From assembly GCF_024125425.1 (NCBI RefSeq), contig NZ_JAMXWN010000013.1:1-64000 (forward strand): a stretch of 64,000 nt of DNA, given 5' to 3'. The stretch comes from Sporolactobacillus kofuensis (GTDB lineage Bacteria > Bacillota > Bacilli > Bacillales > Sporolactobacillaceae). Position 1 is the first letter of the stretch, and every line of letters starts with the position of its first letter. Shown one piece after another: positions 1 through 8,066 of this stretch. Below the pieces are notes generated by a model, which did no database searches, had not been told where the DNA came from, and saw nothing but the letters and a program-made list of their open reading frames with translations. The position numbers and the translations under genes were made by a program.

Positions 1-205
1 CCCTGTTCAAGGATGAACCTTAGTCACACTTACACTTGTTTCCTCTAATCCCTTTCAACTTAATTCCTAACGAGTGTTAGAAGACTTGATTCAGCCAAGC
101 CCTGTTCAAGGATGAACCTTAGTCACACTTACACTTGTTTCCTCTAATCCCTTTCAACTTAATTCCTAACGAGTGTTAGAAGACTTGGTTCAGCCAAGCC
201 CTGTC
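1..205. repeat. 99-bp direct tandem repeat downstream of ypeB
   Basis: A unit of 99 bp beginning CCCTGTTCAAGGATGAACCT starts at 1 and again at 100, nearly identical. A third unit starts at 199 but leaves the consensus after a few bases, where ypeB ends. The array continues left of the window, so copy number is unknown. All six frames of the unit contain stops, so it is not coding. Each unit holds small inverted repeats, for example GTTCA...TGAAC near its start and CTAAC...GTTAG near its end, which could fold in RNA. It lies in the 3' flank of ypeB. Confidence 0.9.
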
Positions 206-213
206 CATGTCGT

Positions 214-1542
214 CTAGTCTTTGAGCATCTCAATTTTTTCCTGGTCACCGTTATCTGCATTAATCATTACACGGTAGGTATCATTATCCTTTGTCGCAAT
301 AAACTCATAGCAGAGCACATTTTTTAGCAACGGGTTTTGGAAAACAGCAAGATTACTCTCCTGAATTTTCAAGTTCGAATTCAATTGTTTTCTGGCTTGT
401 TGTTCGTTTATCTTTGGTGAAAGAGGCACATCGTCATATTTATTAAAGAGATAATCTGTCTGATCGAAGGCAATAATTTCACCATTATCAAGTGCCACTT
501 TAATACGCATTGAAGCAGGATAAATACGAACGTTATTTCTTTTCAGTACATACGTTAGAACAGCAACGCCGTTGTACTTGTTCCTTTTTGTCAGCGCCAT
601 ATTCTTAATCTGATGTTGTTTGAGATATGCTTCTGATTTTTGCGAAGCTTCATAGAGCGACAAGTTTTCTTTTTGTATCGATCGTTCGAATAAAAACCAA
701 ATCACATGCCCTCCTTTTTTGGTTACGGATGCGTTCAAGTTTCGCCTATGATGTTGCATCGAAATTTCATAGGCAGGAGTATTTGATCCTTTTCCTGTCT
801 CACTGATTTTAGTTAGTTTCGTGTGATTCAAGGCCATCCATTTTTTTAAGTGAGCTACTGCTTGCTCTTTGGTTACGATTGGGCCTTTCATGGGATTGAT
901 TTTCTTTTTCTCCAAGACGACATTACGTGGGTTCTCTGGGCTAAAACTCTGGGTATATTCTGTTGCCTGACCATCAATACGTTTCATCCCATCGATCACT
1001 TGATTATCTTTATTTCCTTTATTCTCCTTCAGTGCCCATTCCACATCCATCCAGTGTAGATGATGGGTCATCACTTCGGACTGGACATCCCGTAATCCAT
1101 CACGTATGGACATGGATTCTGAGTAGAGTTTCTGAAGATTCTTGTACTCTTTTTTACTTAAAGGGCGATCATTGGTTGTTTTAACGCCAGTGTTATAAGT
1201 AAATTCCCCGACATGAGACAAAAATTCATTGGTTCGGTTAAATGGAAGTAATGTCAGTGGCAATTCATTAGCGGCTGCATGCGCAAGGGCACTTAAGCGC
1301 CAAGATTCTACAAGCTGTGGGCGCATAGTTTCACGCGATTGCATCGCAAGAGACATTCCCAGTGATTCTTCCAATGAATCGACATAATATGTTAATTCGT
1401 GAAAAGCTTGCTGATAGTGATTTTCCGCATGGATCATCACAGCCTTTTTCATTTGATGTTCCTGATAGGCCCAAACACCCAAGCTAATCACTAATAATGC
1501 CACAGCTCCTGACATAAGTGTAATCCACAATCGGCGGTTCAT
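214..1542 (-). CDS. ypeB: Germination protein YpeB
   Basis: Spore protein needed for stable accumulation of the cortex hydrolase SleB in the forespore. The 442-residue product has an N-terminal membrane anchor (about residues 7-25), a helical middle part and C-terminal PepSY-like repeats, matching the family's usual length of about 450. The start ATG follows a strong GGGGGGAT ribosome site 11 bases after the sleB stop, so the two genes form the sleB-ypeB operon known from Bacillus. Expression in the forespore under sigma-G is expected from the family; I saw no clear promoter. Confidence 0.93.
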   Translation of the reverse strand: MNRRLWITLMSGAVALLVISLGVWAYQEHQMKKAVMIHAENHYQQAFHELTYYVDSLEESLGMSLAMQSRETMRPQLVESWRLSALAHAAANELPLTLLPFNRTNEFLSHVGEFTYNTGVKTTNDRPLSKKEYKNLQKLYSESMSIRDGLRDVQSEVMTHHLHWMDVEWALKENKGNKDNQVIDGMKRIDGQATEYTQSFSPENPRNVVLEKKKINPMKGPIVTKEQAVAHLKKWMALNHTKLTKISETGKGSNTPAYEISMQHHRRNLNASVTKKGGHVIWFLFERSIQKENLSLYEASQKSEAYLKQHQIKNMALTKRNKYNGVAVLTYVLKRNNVRIYPASMRIKVALDNGEIIAFDQTDYLFNKYDDVPLSPKINEQQARKQLNSNLKIQESNLAVFQNPLLKNVLCYEFIATKDNDTYRVMINADNGDQEKIEMLKD

Positions 1543-1553
1543 TCATATCCCCC

Positions 1554-2399
1554 CTATTTACAGAAAATATGCTTTCCAATCTTTCCAATTTGCGGTCGTG
1601 ACCAAATCCATGCAGAGGTTGCGGTTTCCGGATTAAAATAGTATAGTGCACCATTTGATGGATCCCAGCCATTGATCGCATCCATAACTGCTTTCTTTGC
1701 CGTATCGTTTGGTGTTAGCCAGATTTGTCCGTCAGCAACCGCCGTGAATGCTCCTGGCTGAAAGATGACGTCTGAAATGTTATTTGGAAATCTCGGATCG
1801 GCAACACGATTGATAATTACTGATGAAACAGCGACTTGCCCTATATAGGGTTCACCACGCGATTCACCATAGACGGCATTAGCCATTAAATTCACATCCG
1901 ATTTGGAGTACCCCTGTGGAAGATTATCCATCGTATATTTTCCTCCGCTCGGCTGTGCAGACTTACTACGCCCACTGTTCTTCGTGCTGCCTGTAGTAGG
2001 TCGCTGGGTATTCTTTTTCACTTGTTGATCGAGTGGAACGCCTCCATAATAGGTAAACGTGTTTCCTTCACGAAGATTTTTCATTACAAAGTCTCGATTA
2101 TACTGTGACGCTTGTGTGAGTTTTCGTTTGGTTAGACTGCCTGCCGTACCATCAATCGGCAAGCCAAATTGAGATTGAAAATTTCTTAATGCCCAGTATG
2201 TCCCGTAACCGAATGAGCCATCGATTTTTCCCTTGTAGAAACTTGTATACTGGAGACGTGCTTGAAGCTCAATCACATCGTCCCCGGTATCTCCGCGCAT
2301 GATCACTCGTTCTGAAAACGCATCGGCTGCGCCGGTCTGAAAGAGCAAGAAAGCTGCGAGAAAAGCTCCGAAACTGCCTCGTATCAATCTTTTCTTCAA
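1554..2399 (-). CDS. sleB: Spore cortex-lytic enzyme SleB
   Basis: Lytic transglycosylase that degrades spore cortex peptidoglycan during germination. It has a signal peptide (about residues 1-27), a peptidoglycan-binding domain (about 33-95) and a C-terminal hydrolase_2/SleB domain (about 165-281) with the conserved motif YGESRGEP that carries the catalytic glutamate. A TTG at 2399 is chosen as the start because a GGGGAGG site lies 8 bases upstream and translation begins directly at the basic signal-peptide residues; an upstream in-frame TTG at 2426 lacks such a site. The length of 281 residues is normal. First gene of sleB-ypeB. Confidence 0.93.
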   Translation of the reverse strand: MKKRLIRGSFGAFLAAFLLFQTGAADAFSERVIMRGDTGDDVIELQARLQYTSFYKGKIDGSFGYGTYWALRNFQSQFGLPIDGTAGSLTKRKLTQASQYNRDFVMKNLREGNTFTYYGGVPLDQQVKKNTQRPTTGSTKNSGRSKSAQPSGGKYTMDNLPQGYSKSDVNLMANAVYGESRGEPYIGQVAVSSVIINRVADPRFPNNISDVIFQPGAFTAVADGQIWLTPNDTAKKAVMDAINGWDPSNGALYYFNPETATSAWIWSRPQIGKIGKHIFCK

Positions 2400-2514
2400 A
2401 TCTTTATCCTCCCCTATGGTACACAACCCAAAATCATTAAATTGATTTCATCGTTCGCAGAAATCAGCTTTATGTTTCCAATAAAAGATTGAATTATGCA
2501 TTTAAGAGGAAAAG

Positions 2515-2553
2515 AGAAAAAGACGACTATGTCGTTCACATAGTCGTCTTTTA
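2515..2553 (-). terminator. Rho-independent terminator of gudB
   Basis: Perfect 11-bp stem AGACGACTATG (2521-2531) with CATAGTCGTCT (2539-2549), a 7-base loop and flanking A/T runs. It lies 40 bp past the gudB stop. Confidence 0.85.
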
Positions 2554-2592
2554 CTTCTAATTGAATTTTTTTCTATTCAGTGTACAGAGAAT

Positions 2593-3861
2593 TTAGAACC
2601 ATCCTCGAAATCGTGCAGATTCCGCCATTTTGTATACTCCAGCAATATACGCAGCCTTTTTCATCGGGATCTTTCGCTCTTCAGCAATTTCGTGAACACT
2701 TGAAAATGCATCGGCCAAGATCTGCTTCACACGCATCTCGCCTTCTTCTTTACTCCAAATCAAACCTTGTCGGTTTTGTGCCCACTCGATATAGGAAGAA
2801 GTGATGTCTCCAGAACTCGTCAATATTTCCGGAACGAACAGAATTCCGTTATTCGTTATCCATTCTGCAGCCTGATCAGTCACTGCGCCGCTTGAAGCTT
2901 CAATAACAAGTTTACTCTTCATCGACCTCACATTTTGCTCCGTAATTGGGTCGGAAACAGCGGCAAGAACCATGATATCGGCCGACTTTTCCATTAATTC
3001 TTTGCTTGTCAATGTATGTTTGTACATTTTTGTGATTGTTCCAAAACTATCACGGCATTCAATTAACGAATCCATATCTAAGCCTTGTTCTTGATAGACG
3101 GCACCATACGCATCGGAAAGTCCGGTTATTGTCACTCCTGAATCTGCTAAGGACTTTGCCACGTAGCCCCCTAGAGATCCAAAGCCCTGAACGATTGCAG
3201 TCGCTTCGGTTAATTCAATACCTAGCTTTCGTGCGGCTTCAGATATAAACAACACAATGCCACGTCCTGCAGCATTCTTTCGACTTTTTAAGCCACCGAG
3301 TACAATCGGCTTACCTGTAATAAATCCGGCAGACTGATCTGGGCATAGCTTGCTGTACTCATCCATCATCCAAGCCATGATTTGAGAATTCGTAAAAATA
3401 TCCGGTGCAGGTATGTCTTGATAAGGACCAATCACAGAGCTGATTGCCTGTATGTATCCACGACTTAGAAGTTCCAGTTCCCGAAATGAGAGTTCCCGAG
3501 GTTCACAGATGACTCCACCTTTTGCTCCGCCAAAAGGAATACTCAGTAACCCATTTTTCAAACTATTCATGATTGAAAGAGATTCCATTTGTGTTTCTGT
3601 GACTTCTGGATGAAACAGTACCCCACCCTTTGTTGGTCCAATTGAGAAACTATGTTGGACGCGATAACCTGTAAAGACGCGTACATGTCCACTATCCATC
3701 TTAACCGGAATTCTCACCGATAAGCTACGTTGTGGTTCACTCAGCAGTTGATAGACATCCTCTGAAAAGCCCAATTCCTTCAGCGCTTGCTTCATCTGCA
3801 TGCGTACCGCTGACAAAGATTGATCCTGTTTAATCCTATATTCCTGATGGAAAACAGACAC
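2593..3861 (-). CDS. gudB: Glutamate dehydrogenase GudB-like, divergent
   Basis: Glu/Leu/Phe/Val dehydrogenase family; GudB oxidises glutamate to 2-oxoglutarate with NAD+. It sits in the gudB position next to the mecA-type gene as in B. subtilis. Kept: the substrate lysine in GPTKGG, the lysine in SLKNG, the catalytic lysine in GGAKGG, PAPD, the dinucleotide loop GFGSLGG and the RFRGWF C-terminus. Changed at usually invariant sites: KGGIRFHP is KGGVLFHP, PAA...NQI is LAAVSDPI, AANGPT is ASSGAV, and ASAGGVTVSYFEW is TSSGDITSSYIEW. The GTG at 3861 is preferred because AAAGGA precedes it, giving 422 residues, the normal length. It could be a weakly active or altered enzyme. Confidence 0.85.
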   Translation of the reverse strand: MSVFHQEYRIKQDQSLSAVRMQMKQALKELGFSEDVYQLLSEPQRSLSVRIPVKMDSGHVRVFTGYRVQHSFSIGPTKGGVLFHPEVTETQMESLSIMNSLKNGLLSIPFGGAKGGVICEPRELSFRELELLSRGYIQAISSVIGPYQDIPAPDIFTNSQIMAWMMDEYSKLCPDQSAGFITGKPIVLGGLKSRKNAAGRGIVLFISEAARKLGIELTEATAIVQGFGSLGGYVAKSLADSGVTITGLSDAYGAVYQEQGLDMDSLIECRDSFGTITKMYKHTLTSKELMEKSADIMVLAAVSDPITEQNVRSMKSKLVIEASSGAVTDQAAEWITNNGILFVPEILTSSGDITSSYIEWAQNRQGLIWSKEEGEMRVKQILADAFSSVHEIAEERKIPMKKAAYIAGVYKMAESARFRGWF

Positions 3862-4016
3862 CCAAATCGTCCTTTCTCTAGATAACCCCAAATGTTATTT
3901 GATAAATACGGATGATTATTCAGCATTTTAACTCATGAGCAAGTGAATTCGTGCATACCTATTATTGAAAAAGATGTGATGCTTTTACAGGCGAGGGAAT
4001 GAAAAACTCCGCTCAT

Positions 4017-4631
4017 TCAGCTCTGCGGAGTGTCAATGAAGTATCGGTAGATTTCAGAAATGGCCTTACCTTTAATCAGGCATTTTCCATATTCCTCAAT
4101 TCTATAGATCGTAATTGTCGAGGTATTTCCATATTCAGCCAGTATTGCAACAAGCGTTTCGAGATCATGCTCATCACTCAATTGATTTTCATCAAAATGA
4201 ATATAATATTTATTTTCAAAAAGAAAGAGGCTGCCTGTACGAATATCCAGATCATATAGGGTCTTCGTTAGTGAAATGACATCTTCAAACTGTTCAAACT
4301 GATAAAGGACATCCTGGCTTTCATCCAGTGTCACCTGCATTTGGATAAAATCATCGTCATCTTCAAACTCATCATCCTCATGGTGTCCGTCTCTTCCTCG
4401 AGAAACAATCACAACCATGCCTTGTGCAGGTAGTGAGAATACCTCTACATCAATCGGACCTGAGGCTTCAAAACCCAGCTCATCATCAGCCTCCAACATC
4501 ATATCACGAAAGAGTTTCTCGACTCTTGGTAAGTCATGCCACATGTCTTCCTTTGTAATGCCTCGTTCTTTGAGATCATCGAAAGTCAGGAAAATTTTGA
4601 TTTTGTCACCATTTAAACGTTCCAATCGCAT
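4017..4631 (-). CDS. ypbH: Adaptor protein of the MecA/YpbH family
   Basis: MecA-type adaptors deliver substrates to the ClpCP protease; the paralogue YpbH (MecB) modulates competence and sporulation. The 204-residue product begins MRLERLNGDKIKIFLTFDDL, typical of the N-terminal substrate-binding domain. It has an acidic linker (about residues 85-100, rich in D/E) and a C-terminal ClpC-binding domain (about 105-200). The start ATG follows GGAGGACATTTGCG. Position between gudB and ypbG matches B. subtilis ypbH rather than mecA, but with no second copy visible it could be the only MecA in the cell. Confidence 0.88.
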   Translation of the reverse strand: MRLERLNGDKIKIFLTFDDLKERGITKEDMWHDLPRVEKLFRDMMLEADDELGFEASGPIDVEVFSLPAQGMVVIVSRGRDGHHEDDEFEDDDDFIQMQVTLDESQDVLYQFEQFEDVISLTKTLYDLDIRTGSLFLFENKYYIHFDENQLSDEHDLETLVAILAEYGNTSTITIYRIEEYGKCLIKGKAISEIYRYFIDTPQS

Positions 4632-4860
4632 CGCAAATGTCCTCCTTGCCCCTCCAGCCTAATCTCTTCTTTGCACCACCGAAGACTCTTTATTACATGT
4701 ATATGATCTCGGCACTTTTCGGTGTCTACTGTCTTAAGGTATCTCTGATCAGACAACGAAAAACCGACCGGATTCTTTTACTACACAGCGAACAAGAGAC
4801 TTGAGTGTAGTATACAACGCAACAACAAAAATGTACATGCTTTTACACTTTCCAGCGGCT

Positions 4861-5619
4861 TTAACCCTTTCTAAGGGTAAGCATTAACGCGTCGGGTTTG
4901 GCTCCGAAACGAAGTGGAAGTTTGGTCGTACCAAATCCGCTACTGATGATTAGTGTGCCAAATGAATACCTTTTTACCCCTGCTTTTTCCTTTAATCGAT
5001 AGCCGAAAAGACTGATTTGCCCGCTATGTGTATGTCCAGAAATGACAAAATCGACGCACATAGACCGAGCAAGTTGGTGTTTAATATTCGGGTTGTGACT
5101 GAATAGCAAAGTAGGCACTCCTACTTTTCTTGAACCTAATGTTCTCATAAGGTCATCATGATTCTTAGACGTATCATTCACGCCGGAAAAATTAATCGAG
5201 TAACCATTTCTATCAATCACACAGGTTTCATTATCTAACACGGTCACTTGCATGTCGTTCAGGATACTTGCCACTTGATTGTGGCCCGCTTCCCAGTCGT
5301 GATTGCCCCATACAAAAAGTACCGGTCCAAGCTTTTTGAGCCGTCTCACATTTTCACGAACTCTCGCCCATGGTACGCCCTTCTCTGTAAGATCACCGCC
5401 AATGACAATATAATCCGGATTGCGGCTAAATGAACTTAGCCACTGTTCTGAAATTTCTCGGCGATGAATATCCGAGATAAAGAAAATAGTCACTCCTTCA
5501 AAGTCACTACTGAGATTTTGAACTGCTAAATCCAATTTAACCAAACGGTTCATATGTGCTTCGTAAAACATGAAAATCATCAACAGGACAAGACCTGCAA
5601 TTAAATAATAAAGTGTCAT
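4861..5619 (-). CDS. ypbG: Membrane-anchored metallophosphoesterase, YpbG-like
   Basis: Calcineurin-type phosphoesterase with unknown physiological substrate. The N-terminus has one membrane segment (about residues 3-20). The catalytic motifs follow: SDIHRRE (the usual DxH), GGDLTEKG (GD), WGNHDWE (GNHD), FSHNP and ISGHTHSGQ (GHTH), giving a complete two-metal site. A start at 5619 is chosen because a GGGGGG site lies 7 bases upstream and the membrane segment begins at once; the open frame runs further upstream to 5748 without homology. 252 residues. Same order as B. subtilis, after ypbH. Confidence 0.85.
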   Translation of the reverse strand: MTLYYLIAGLVLLMIFMFYEAHMNRLVKLDLAVQNLSSDFEGVTIFFISDIHRREISEQWLSSFSRNPDYIVIGGDLTEKGVPWARVRENVRRLKKLGPVLFVWGNHDWEAGHNQVASILNDMQVTVLDNETCVIDRNGYSINFSGVNDTSKNHDDLMRTLGSRKVGVPTLLFSHNPNIKHQLARSMCVDFVISGHTHSGQISLFGYRLKEKAGVKRYSFGTLIISSGFGTTKLPLRFGAKPDALMLTLRKG

Positions 5620-5716
5620 TTGAAAGCCCCCCACCATGGATCCATTCAAAAAAAGATTCGCATCACTCTTTATGATTGCGTCAAAAGTAGATTTTTTATG
5701 GATTTTAAAAGCATCG

Positions 5717-5746
5717 GTCTTTATACGAGCACCACTGGCATATAAC
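5717..5746 (+). promoter_or_regulatory. Candidate sigma-E promoter of cotJABC
   Basis: GTCTTTAT (5717-5724), 14-base spacer, CATATAAC (5739-5746), resembling the sigma-E consensus (KMATATT, N14-15, CATACANT). It lies 43 bp upstream of the cotJA start; cotJ operons are mother-cell sigma-E genes. Pattern match only. Confidence 0.4.
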
Positions 5747-5788
5747 AAGATGATGAGTTTATACGAATGTCCGAAAGGAGGTGTTCAT

Positions 5789-6025
5789 TTGGCGACTTAC
5801 AGAAAGTGGTATACACCTTATGTCAGTCCTCTCGATCCTTGCCCACCGCTTGTACCTGTGTCCTATGAGACACCTGTACAGCTCTATCTTGGTTTTCAAC
5901 CGACTGGTATGAAGCAATTCTCACCATTTGAAGCGCTTGCACATGGGACGCTATGGCCGGGACTCTTCACGCCGTACACCAACCCCTATGCGTCGAAAAA
6001 AAGGAGGCATGATAACGATGGCTGA
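5789..6025 (+). CDS. cotJA: Spore coat associated protein CotJA
   Basis: Small spore-coat protein of the mother cell, 78 residues. It has the family signature YTPYVSPLDPCPP followed by LYLGFQPTGMKQFSPFEAL and GTLWPGLFTPY. The frame is open upstream, but the TTG at 5789 is the start because AAAGGAGGTG lies 5 bases before it and the protein begins right at the conserved region. It overlaps cotJB by 8 bases, so the genes are translationally coupled. The whole cotJ operon sits on the plus strand between the minus-strand genes ypbG and ypbF, a location not seen in B. subtilis. Confidence 0.9.
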   Translation: MATYRKWYTPYVSPLDPCPPLVPVSYETPVQLYLGFQPTGMKQFSPFEALAHGTLWPGLFTPYTNPYASKKRRHDNDG

Positions 6026-6287
6026 GCCTAAACCAGTTCCTGAAAGCTATTATTCGGATCTAAAATCGCTTCAAGCAATTGATTTTGTTCTCGTTGAGCT
6101 TACCTTGTACTTAGATACACATCCAAATGATTTGGATGCACTGAAACAGTTTAATTCAGCAGCAAAAAAAAGTGCAGAGCTTCGCCAAGACTTTGAAGCA
6201 AAATATGGACCACTTCAGCAGTTTGGACAGAGCCTCTCCGCTTATCCTTGGCAATGGAAAGATACCCCATGGCCGTGGCAGGTTTAA
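6018..6287 (+). CDS. cotJB: Spore coat protein CotJB
   Basis: Second gene of the cotJ operon, 89 residues, with the family hallmarks LQAIDFVLVELTLYLDTHPN, KQFN, and the C-terminus YPWQWKDTPWPWQV. The ATG at 6018 is chosen because AAGGAGG lies 10 bases upstream; an ATG at 6009 is only one base from that site, and the frame open further upstream is inside cotJA. CotJB is needed with CotJA and CotJC for normal coat polypeptide composition in B. subtilis. Its exact biochemical role is unknown. Confidence 0.92.
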   Translation: MAEPKPVPESYYSDLKSLQAIDFVLVELTLYLDTHPNDLDALKQFNSAAKKSAELRQDFEAKYGPLQQFGQSLSAYPWQWKDTPWPWQV

Positions 6288-6321
6288 GTTTAATTATTAA
6301 TTCGTAAGGAGGCGGACATTC

Positions 6322-6888
6322 GTGTGGTATTATGAGAAAAAACTGCAGTACCCAGTCCGTGTCGGGGTATGTAATCCAAGGATGGCAAAATTTTTGATTG
6401 AACAATATGGAGGTGCCGATGGTGAACTCGCCGCTGCACTCCGCTATTTGAATCAACGATACACAATCCCCAGTCGCGTCATGGGCCTACTTAATGACAT
6501 TGGTACCGAAGAGTTCGCCCATCTTGAAATGATTGCAACGATGGTTTACAAACTTACAAAAGATGCCACACCGGAGCAACTCAAGGAAGCAGGATTGGGT
6601 GATCATTATGTCGATCATGGCAAATCCATTTATTACCATAATGCTGCAGGGCAGAAGTTTGACATGTGTATTCAGTCTAAAGGTGATCCGATTGCTGATC
6701 TGTATGAAGATATTGCTGCTGAAGAGAAAGCTCGATCCACTTATCAATGGATTATCAATATTTCAGATGATCCACTGATTAAAGATTCGCTTGGGTTCCT
6801 TCGTGAGCGTGAAATTGTTCACTCTCAACGTTTTCGTGAAGCTGTAGAATTACTTAAGGAGGAGCAGCAAAAAAAGAAAGTTTTTTAA
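6322..6888 (+). CDS. cotJC: Spore coat protein CotJC, manganese catalase family
   Basis: A 188-residue ferritin-like diiron/dimanganese protein related to manganese catalase and a component of the spore coat. Metal-ligand motifs of the four-helix bundle are visible: the helix with DIGTEEFAHLEM (E...EExxH) and IAAEEKARSTY followed by REREIVHSQRF. Translation begins at GTG 6322, 8 bases after TAAGGAGGCGG. It closes the cotJABC operon and is followed by a strong terminator. Catalase activity is expected from the family, not shown. Confidence 0.93.
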   Translation: MWYYEKKLQYPVRVGVCNPRMAKFLIEQYGGADGELAAALRYLNQRYTIPSRVMGLLNDIGTEEFAHLEMIATMVYKLTKDATPEQLKEAGLGDHYVDHGKSIYYHNAAGQKFDMCIQSKGDPIADLYEDIAAEEKARSTYQWIINISDDPLIKDSLGFLREREIVHSQRFREAVELLKEEQQKKKVF

Positions 6889-6913
6889 TCGAGTACTCCT
6901 GTAACGTTCACGC

Positions 6914-6945
6914 GGGCTGCTTGCTACTTAAGCAGCCCTTTTCTT
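6914..6945 (+). terminator. Terminator of cotJABC
   Basis: Stem GGGCTGCTT (6914-6922) with AAGCAGCCC (6930-6938), 7-base loop, then TTTTCTTTT. It stands between the convergent cotJC and ypbF genes. Confidence 0.85.
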
Positions 6946-6955
6946 TTCATGACCA

Positions 6956-7414
6956 CTATTTGTAGAAGAGATTAATATCATAATCTTTTTTTACGGTGGT
7001 TAATATGACGTATCGCGGTGAATCGCCATACGCATTCGCTTGCTCTTTTGGCCAGAGATGCTCCTCACGGTCAATACATTCCTCTCGCAAATCATCGAAA
7101 TCATCCTCTGCGTCCACGCGCTCACCATGACAATAGGTAAAGAGGATCATGAAAAAAAGACAACAGAACAGCATCAGCCAAAGCTCAGGTCGTCCGATTA
7201 ACGCATGAAAACCATGAATGGAACCTAAATTCTCCGAATGAAAAAAGAATAGATAGGTGATGAGTATACCGCTACTGACCATTAAGCCGAGACCCACAAC
7301 AGATTCTTTCTGTTTCCACTTATTTTTTTTCTCTTTTCGTTTGATTAATTCCAGTAAAATAGTATAGGTCCTTCCGGGAATCAATCCTTGATCACGAAAA
7401 CCCTTCAGTGACAT
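6956..7414 (-). CDS. ypbF: YpbF-like membrane protein (DUF2663)
   Basis: A 152-residue protein with two membrane segments (about residues 42-61 and 76-95) joined by a short loop, a basic N-terminal region (KRKEKKNKWKQKE) and an acidic soluble C-terminus. Identification as YpbF rests on this pattern and on its place beside ypbD and recQ, as in B. subtilis. No function is known. The start ATG follows AAAGGGGTGA. The B. subtilis neighbour ypbE (LysM protein) is absent. Confidence 0.7.
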   Translation of the reverse strand: MSLKGFRDQGLIPGRTYTILLELIKRKEKKNKWKQKESVVGLGLMVSSGILITYLFFFHSENLGSIHGFHALIGRPELWLMLFCCLFFMILFTYCHGERVDAEDDFDDLREECIDREEHLWPKEQANAYGDSPRYVILTTVKKDYDINLFYK

Positions 7415-7493
7415 TGCCGTTCACCCCTTTTTATAGGTTATGAATGCAATACAATAAATAGGACAATCCATGATCAATTTTTATCCATATTCC

Positions 7494-8066
7494 TTATTTA
7501 GCCCGTTTATTCTTTAACCACTTGTAGATCAGTCCTGAGGTGACGTTTACCGTAAAATGGGCCAGAATTGGTGCAATTAGACTCTCAGTCAAAAGATAGA
7601 GACTTCCTAGACAAACACTGAAGACAGCTACTGTTATTAGTAACCGTGGTTTCTTCAGATAGCGAAAGTGAATGAATGTAAATACGACACACGTTGCAAC
7701 AAAACCAATGAAATGCTGCACCAACCCTCGGAATAACACTTCCTCAATGAACGCAACCACAGCCATCGTTAATACAAGTGCTGGCAAAGGAAAGGCGCAA
7801 AACAGCCGTTCATCAAGATGATCCTCAGTGCCCCATCGTGTGGGAAGAATATAATCTACAACACCCTGAAGTGCTGCCATAATAATCCCGACGCCGAGAC
7901 CAAGTGCAACCGATTTACTTTCAACGTGAAACCAAAGATTCAGTGGTAACGTTTCTACAAAAAAGATGCATAAACCCAAATCCAAAATTAATAAAAGCCC
8001 TTGCGATTGATACAATACATGCCGAATCTCTTTGTCGGTCATTTCATCGCTCATTGATGCTCTCAT
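7494..8066 (-). CDS. ypbD: CPBP-family intramembrane glutamic protease YpbD
   Basis: Intramembrane protease of the CPBP (CAAX/Abi) family, 190 residues with about six membrane segments. The catalytic motif EEVLFR (EExxxR) lies near residue 108, FTFIHFRY supplies the second motif with its histidine, and ILAHFTVN the third. All expected active-site residues are present. It starts with an ATGA overlap with the recQ stop, so it is translationally coupled to recQ as in B. subtilis. The substrate is not known. Confidence 0.85.
   Translation of the reverse strand: MRASMSDEMTDKEIRHVLYQSQGLLLILDLGLCIFFVETLPLNLWFHVESKSVALGLGVGIIMAALQGVVDYILPTRWGTEDHLDERLFCAFPLPALVLTMAVVAFIEEVLFRGLVQHFIGFVATCVVFTFIHFRYLKKPRLLITVAVFSVCLGSLYLLTESLIAPILAHFTVNVTSGLIYKWLKNKRAK

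Noticed and set aside
1-205. The tandem repeat as a CRISPR array
   Set aside because: The units abut directly with no spacers, and the period of 99 bp is too long for a CRISPR repeat.
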